A stretch of DNA of 50,320 nucleotides. It comes from Thermoplasmata archaeon (GTDB lineage: Archaea; Thermoplasmatota; Thermoplasmata; GCA-020350865). The position numbers and the translations under genes were made by a program. Below are positions 49,801 to 50,320 of the stretch, one piece after another (positions within the stretch are counted from its first letter, which is position 1; each line of letters starts with the position of its first letter). The DNA is taken from contig CP070751.1 in NCBI GenBank assembly GCA_020348445.1, forward strand, positions 2,575,447-2,625,766, written 5' to 3'. The notes under the pieces are model-generated. The model made no database searches and was not told where the DNA came from. It saw only the letters and a program-made list of their open reading frames with translations.

Positions 49801-50320
49801 CACTGCGAGGGGATAACAGATTCTTCAACAAGAATCGAGGGATTCAAAATCACAGGCGGATTGGAGCAGGGCGGTGGTATCTATTGTGAAGAGTCCTCTT
49901 TGACCATCATCAACAACATCATAACCAATAACCGCGCCTTTGGCGGCGAGGTATTATACCCATTCGAGAAGACCGAGGCAGCCAAAGGTTGGAGTATCAC
50001 TAGCGGAAATAATTATGTGCGCGGTCACAGGATCACTTGTATGAGTGACAATATCTATGTCACCGAGCTTGGCGTGTTCCTCCCACCATCAGTGGTTGAC
50101 AAGAGCGATAGATATGTCACGCTGTTTGAATTCACCTCAAAGAAGAAGTTAGCGCAGGTGCAGATTCCAAGACCATTTCCTGGCGATACATGGAACTTTG
50201 TAAAGTTGGATTCTCCTGTTCCGTTGACAAAAGGTACAGATTATGTTGTTGCTGAGTGGGGTTATGGTTACTATTGGCGTTATGTGGGCGGGAGTTATCC
50301 CCCTACCTGGGATGGTGACA
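46837..50320 (+). CDS. Large secreted surface protein with Tyr-rich DNRLRE-like modules, PKD and beta-helix parts (partial, 3' end outside window)
   Basis: A single open frame runs from the ATG at 46837 to the right edge: 1161 codons without a stop. TAGGAGGGAG precedes the ATG. A signal peptide (CILCVVMLMSVLLVGFPVM) is followed by four modules of roughly 190-240 residues. Each opens (I/A/L/V)-x-(I/V/L/F)G-(D/A/P)-(D/E)... with Tyr-rich stretches and continues with a WAVFDLKDL/YATWDADLF/YAQWDVWRI strand (DNRLRE-like carbohydrate-binding architecture). A PKD domain (VADAGPDQTVNEGDVVTLDG) and a beta-helix start (VWYVDDVPGSGPGNP) follow, interrupted by a beta domain beginning AAKGWSITSGNNYVRG. 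A large adhesin or cell-wall protein is likely. The end is unknown. Confidence 0.85.
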   Translation, partial: MSSKTKSCILCVVMLMSVLLVGFPVMESSEESRIPEAEKEEGPMSGPGTLSSTYSASIVIGADNDQYDGQGMGRLYKSSSRYYSYDYPYWYIYKSGTNYESRPFAVYDLSDLAQYENVNIVSGTIHYWRYYRYYIKTFDVYTMNSIPYDTTTSSSTVEGWFNEIGGSGSVRLGTETYTGSSDPSSARTDRWITITSNGIDELNQKLNTNSYDFSMGALITSFYSGTYGYAYCGDVRLELDFTYTAEPDEAKGEIAVGDELAGYGYSTTKYDYYNYVYLYSSSSYVGYATWDADLFNDLIPTSGPEGETVTLTGVYLRANSDYIGGSPTVTINDLFKNPKTDSWSSVYDDAGDGKYCSHLLKSPYPAEYEWDLGPDALDDFSDALDGTPNFFGVGFTSTGYGRLVSPKLVIKWTIDYGPRKTLQLGPDNPEYGGHAQGYTYQYGTNTPSCYSRYYSYMYKSSSSEQHGWAVFDLKDLTQWPGVSVKKAKLVVHNYYNYYANVININALQTTPFDSPGSAISNAVHTESGSTGIQIGSYTTLTSTDTTYKRIEIPLNSAAVTALNDKLSSSPTYYTFGVGMYIDKLYGTRTYGYARWTDVRLAVTFDCDSELESTPQDDGVAFGDDWSGYVYKRTSAEDRPYGYQYLRKYTAYEYRSYAQWDVWRIRDVFPEDISDIKITKVGLRFNHYMSRLSNIYIYQMIHDVTTASDSDIFTDCGDGTQYFGPGSYSSTYREEYEFDMGEDAVNDFQDAFEDNDPTFFGLGMVTTSTSGSAYDYGPKLVLEWTTAVPPVADAGPDQTVNEGDVVTLDGTASYHPMGTIETYEWDYESDGTYDYQETSSSAPDGAFDGKTTHIYGDDGVYTATLRVIDGIDVEDTDTCTVTANNVAPIINSVVAETIPTPPLNLPGQKVWYVDDVPGSGPGNPSEDFTSIQSAINAASQNDIVYVYSGTYSPSTNGEAFPIVMKNGISLIGERASSTILNAESTDRVIHCEGITDSSTRIEGFKITGGLEQGGGIYCEESSLTIINNIITNNRAFGGEVLYPFEKTEAAKGWSITSGNNYVRGHRITCMSDNIYVTELGVFLPPSVVDKSDRYVTLFEFTSKKKLAQVQIPRPFPGDTWNFVKLDSPVPLTKGTDYVVAEWGYGYYWRYVGGSYPPTWDGD

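Noticed and set aside
1..50320. A defence island, prophage or mobile element
   Set aside because: No transposase, integrase, restriction, CRISPR or phage structural gene is visible on either strand, and there are no terminal inverted repeats or target duplications that I could see.

Overview
The window is archaeal chromosomal DNA. Diagnostic genes are the archaeal RNA polymerase subunit Rpo4/RpoF, ribosomal protein L21e, an archaeal Pus10, an archaeal alpha-NAC, the diphthine synthase DphB, and an archaeal-type lipid precursor pathway. Promoters look archaeal: T/A-rich boxes lie about 25 bases before starts, several genes appear leaderless, and TTG and GTG starts with GGTGAT- or GGAGG-type ribosome sites are common. 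The mix of euryarchaeal housekeeping clusters with many secreted PKD, beta-helix, lamin-tail and C25-like proteins suggests a Thermoplasmatota-like euryarchaeon. That placement is inference. No tRNA, rRNA, CRISPR array, insertion sequence or phage module was seen.

Layout. 1-98 is the proline-rich tail of a gene entering from the left. 135-4792 (minus) is a compact, overlapping six-gene operon for the 'archaeal' mevalonate route: mevalonate kinase, a UbiD-type decarboxylase, an LpdD-like prenyl-FMN chaperone candidate, phosphomevalonate dehydratase large and small subunits, and UbiX, which makes the prenyl-FMN needed by UbiD. A leaderless radical SAM gene diverges from it. 6.1-10.5 kb holds a purine-rich 67-base tandem repeat, a membrane-anchored beta-helix protein and a convergent C25-like (caspase-fold) peptidase. 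10.6-13.4 kb (minus) is the information-processing cluster Pus10-L21e-Rpo4-DUF655, preceded by a 47-residue four-cysteine protein.

13.6-30.1 kb is a mostly plus-strand run of small metabolic, repair and accessory genes: PfkB kinase, VOC protein, PqqB-like metallo-hydrolase, QueG-like Fe-S protein, two GNAT acetyltransferases, HAD phosphatase, degenerate receiver domain, two alpha/alpha-toroid proteins, AlkZ-like and AlkD-like base-repair proteins, MsrA, a radical SAM protein, a crotonase, a HEAT protein, a saccharopine-dehydrogenase-like protein that appears to start with CTG, and a ThiF/MoeB-type E1 enzyme. 30.2-35.6 kb is one giant secreted PKD-repeat protein.

35.6-39.6 kb is a sulfur and Fe-S unit: a ThiI-like sulfurtransferase without THUMP, an HTH regulator with a cysteine-rich tail, a multi-cysteine Fe-S protein, IscU and a SufS-type cysteine desulfurase. 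The remainder holds a flavin reductase, membrane proteins, a methyltransferase, an archaeal RecJ/DHH nuclease, a PKD membrane protein, alpha-NAC, DphB, and a large Tyr-rich surface protein that runs off the right edge.

The items most worth follow-up are the complete mevalonate operon with its embedded LpdD-like gene, the regulator and Fe-S protein pair in the sulfur unit, the small cysteine protein, and the CTG-initiated gene.
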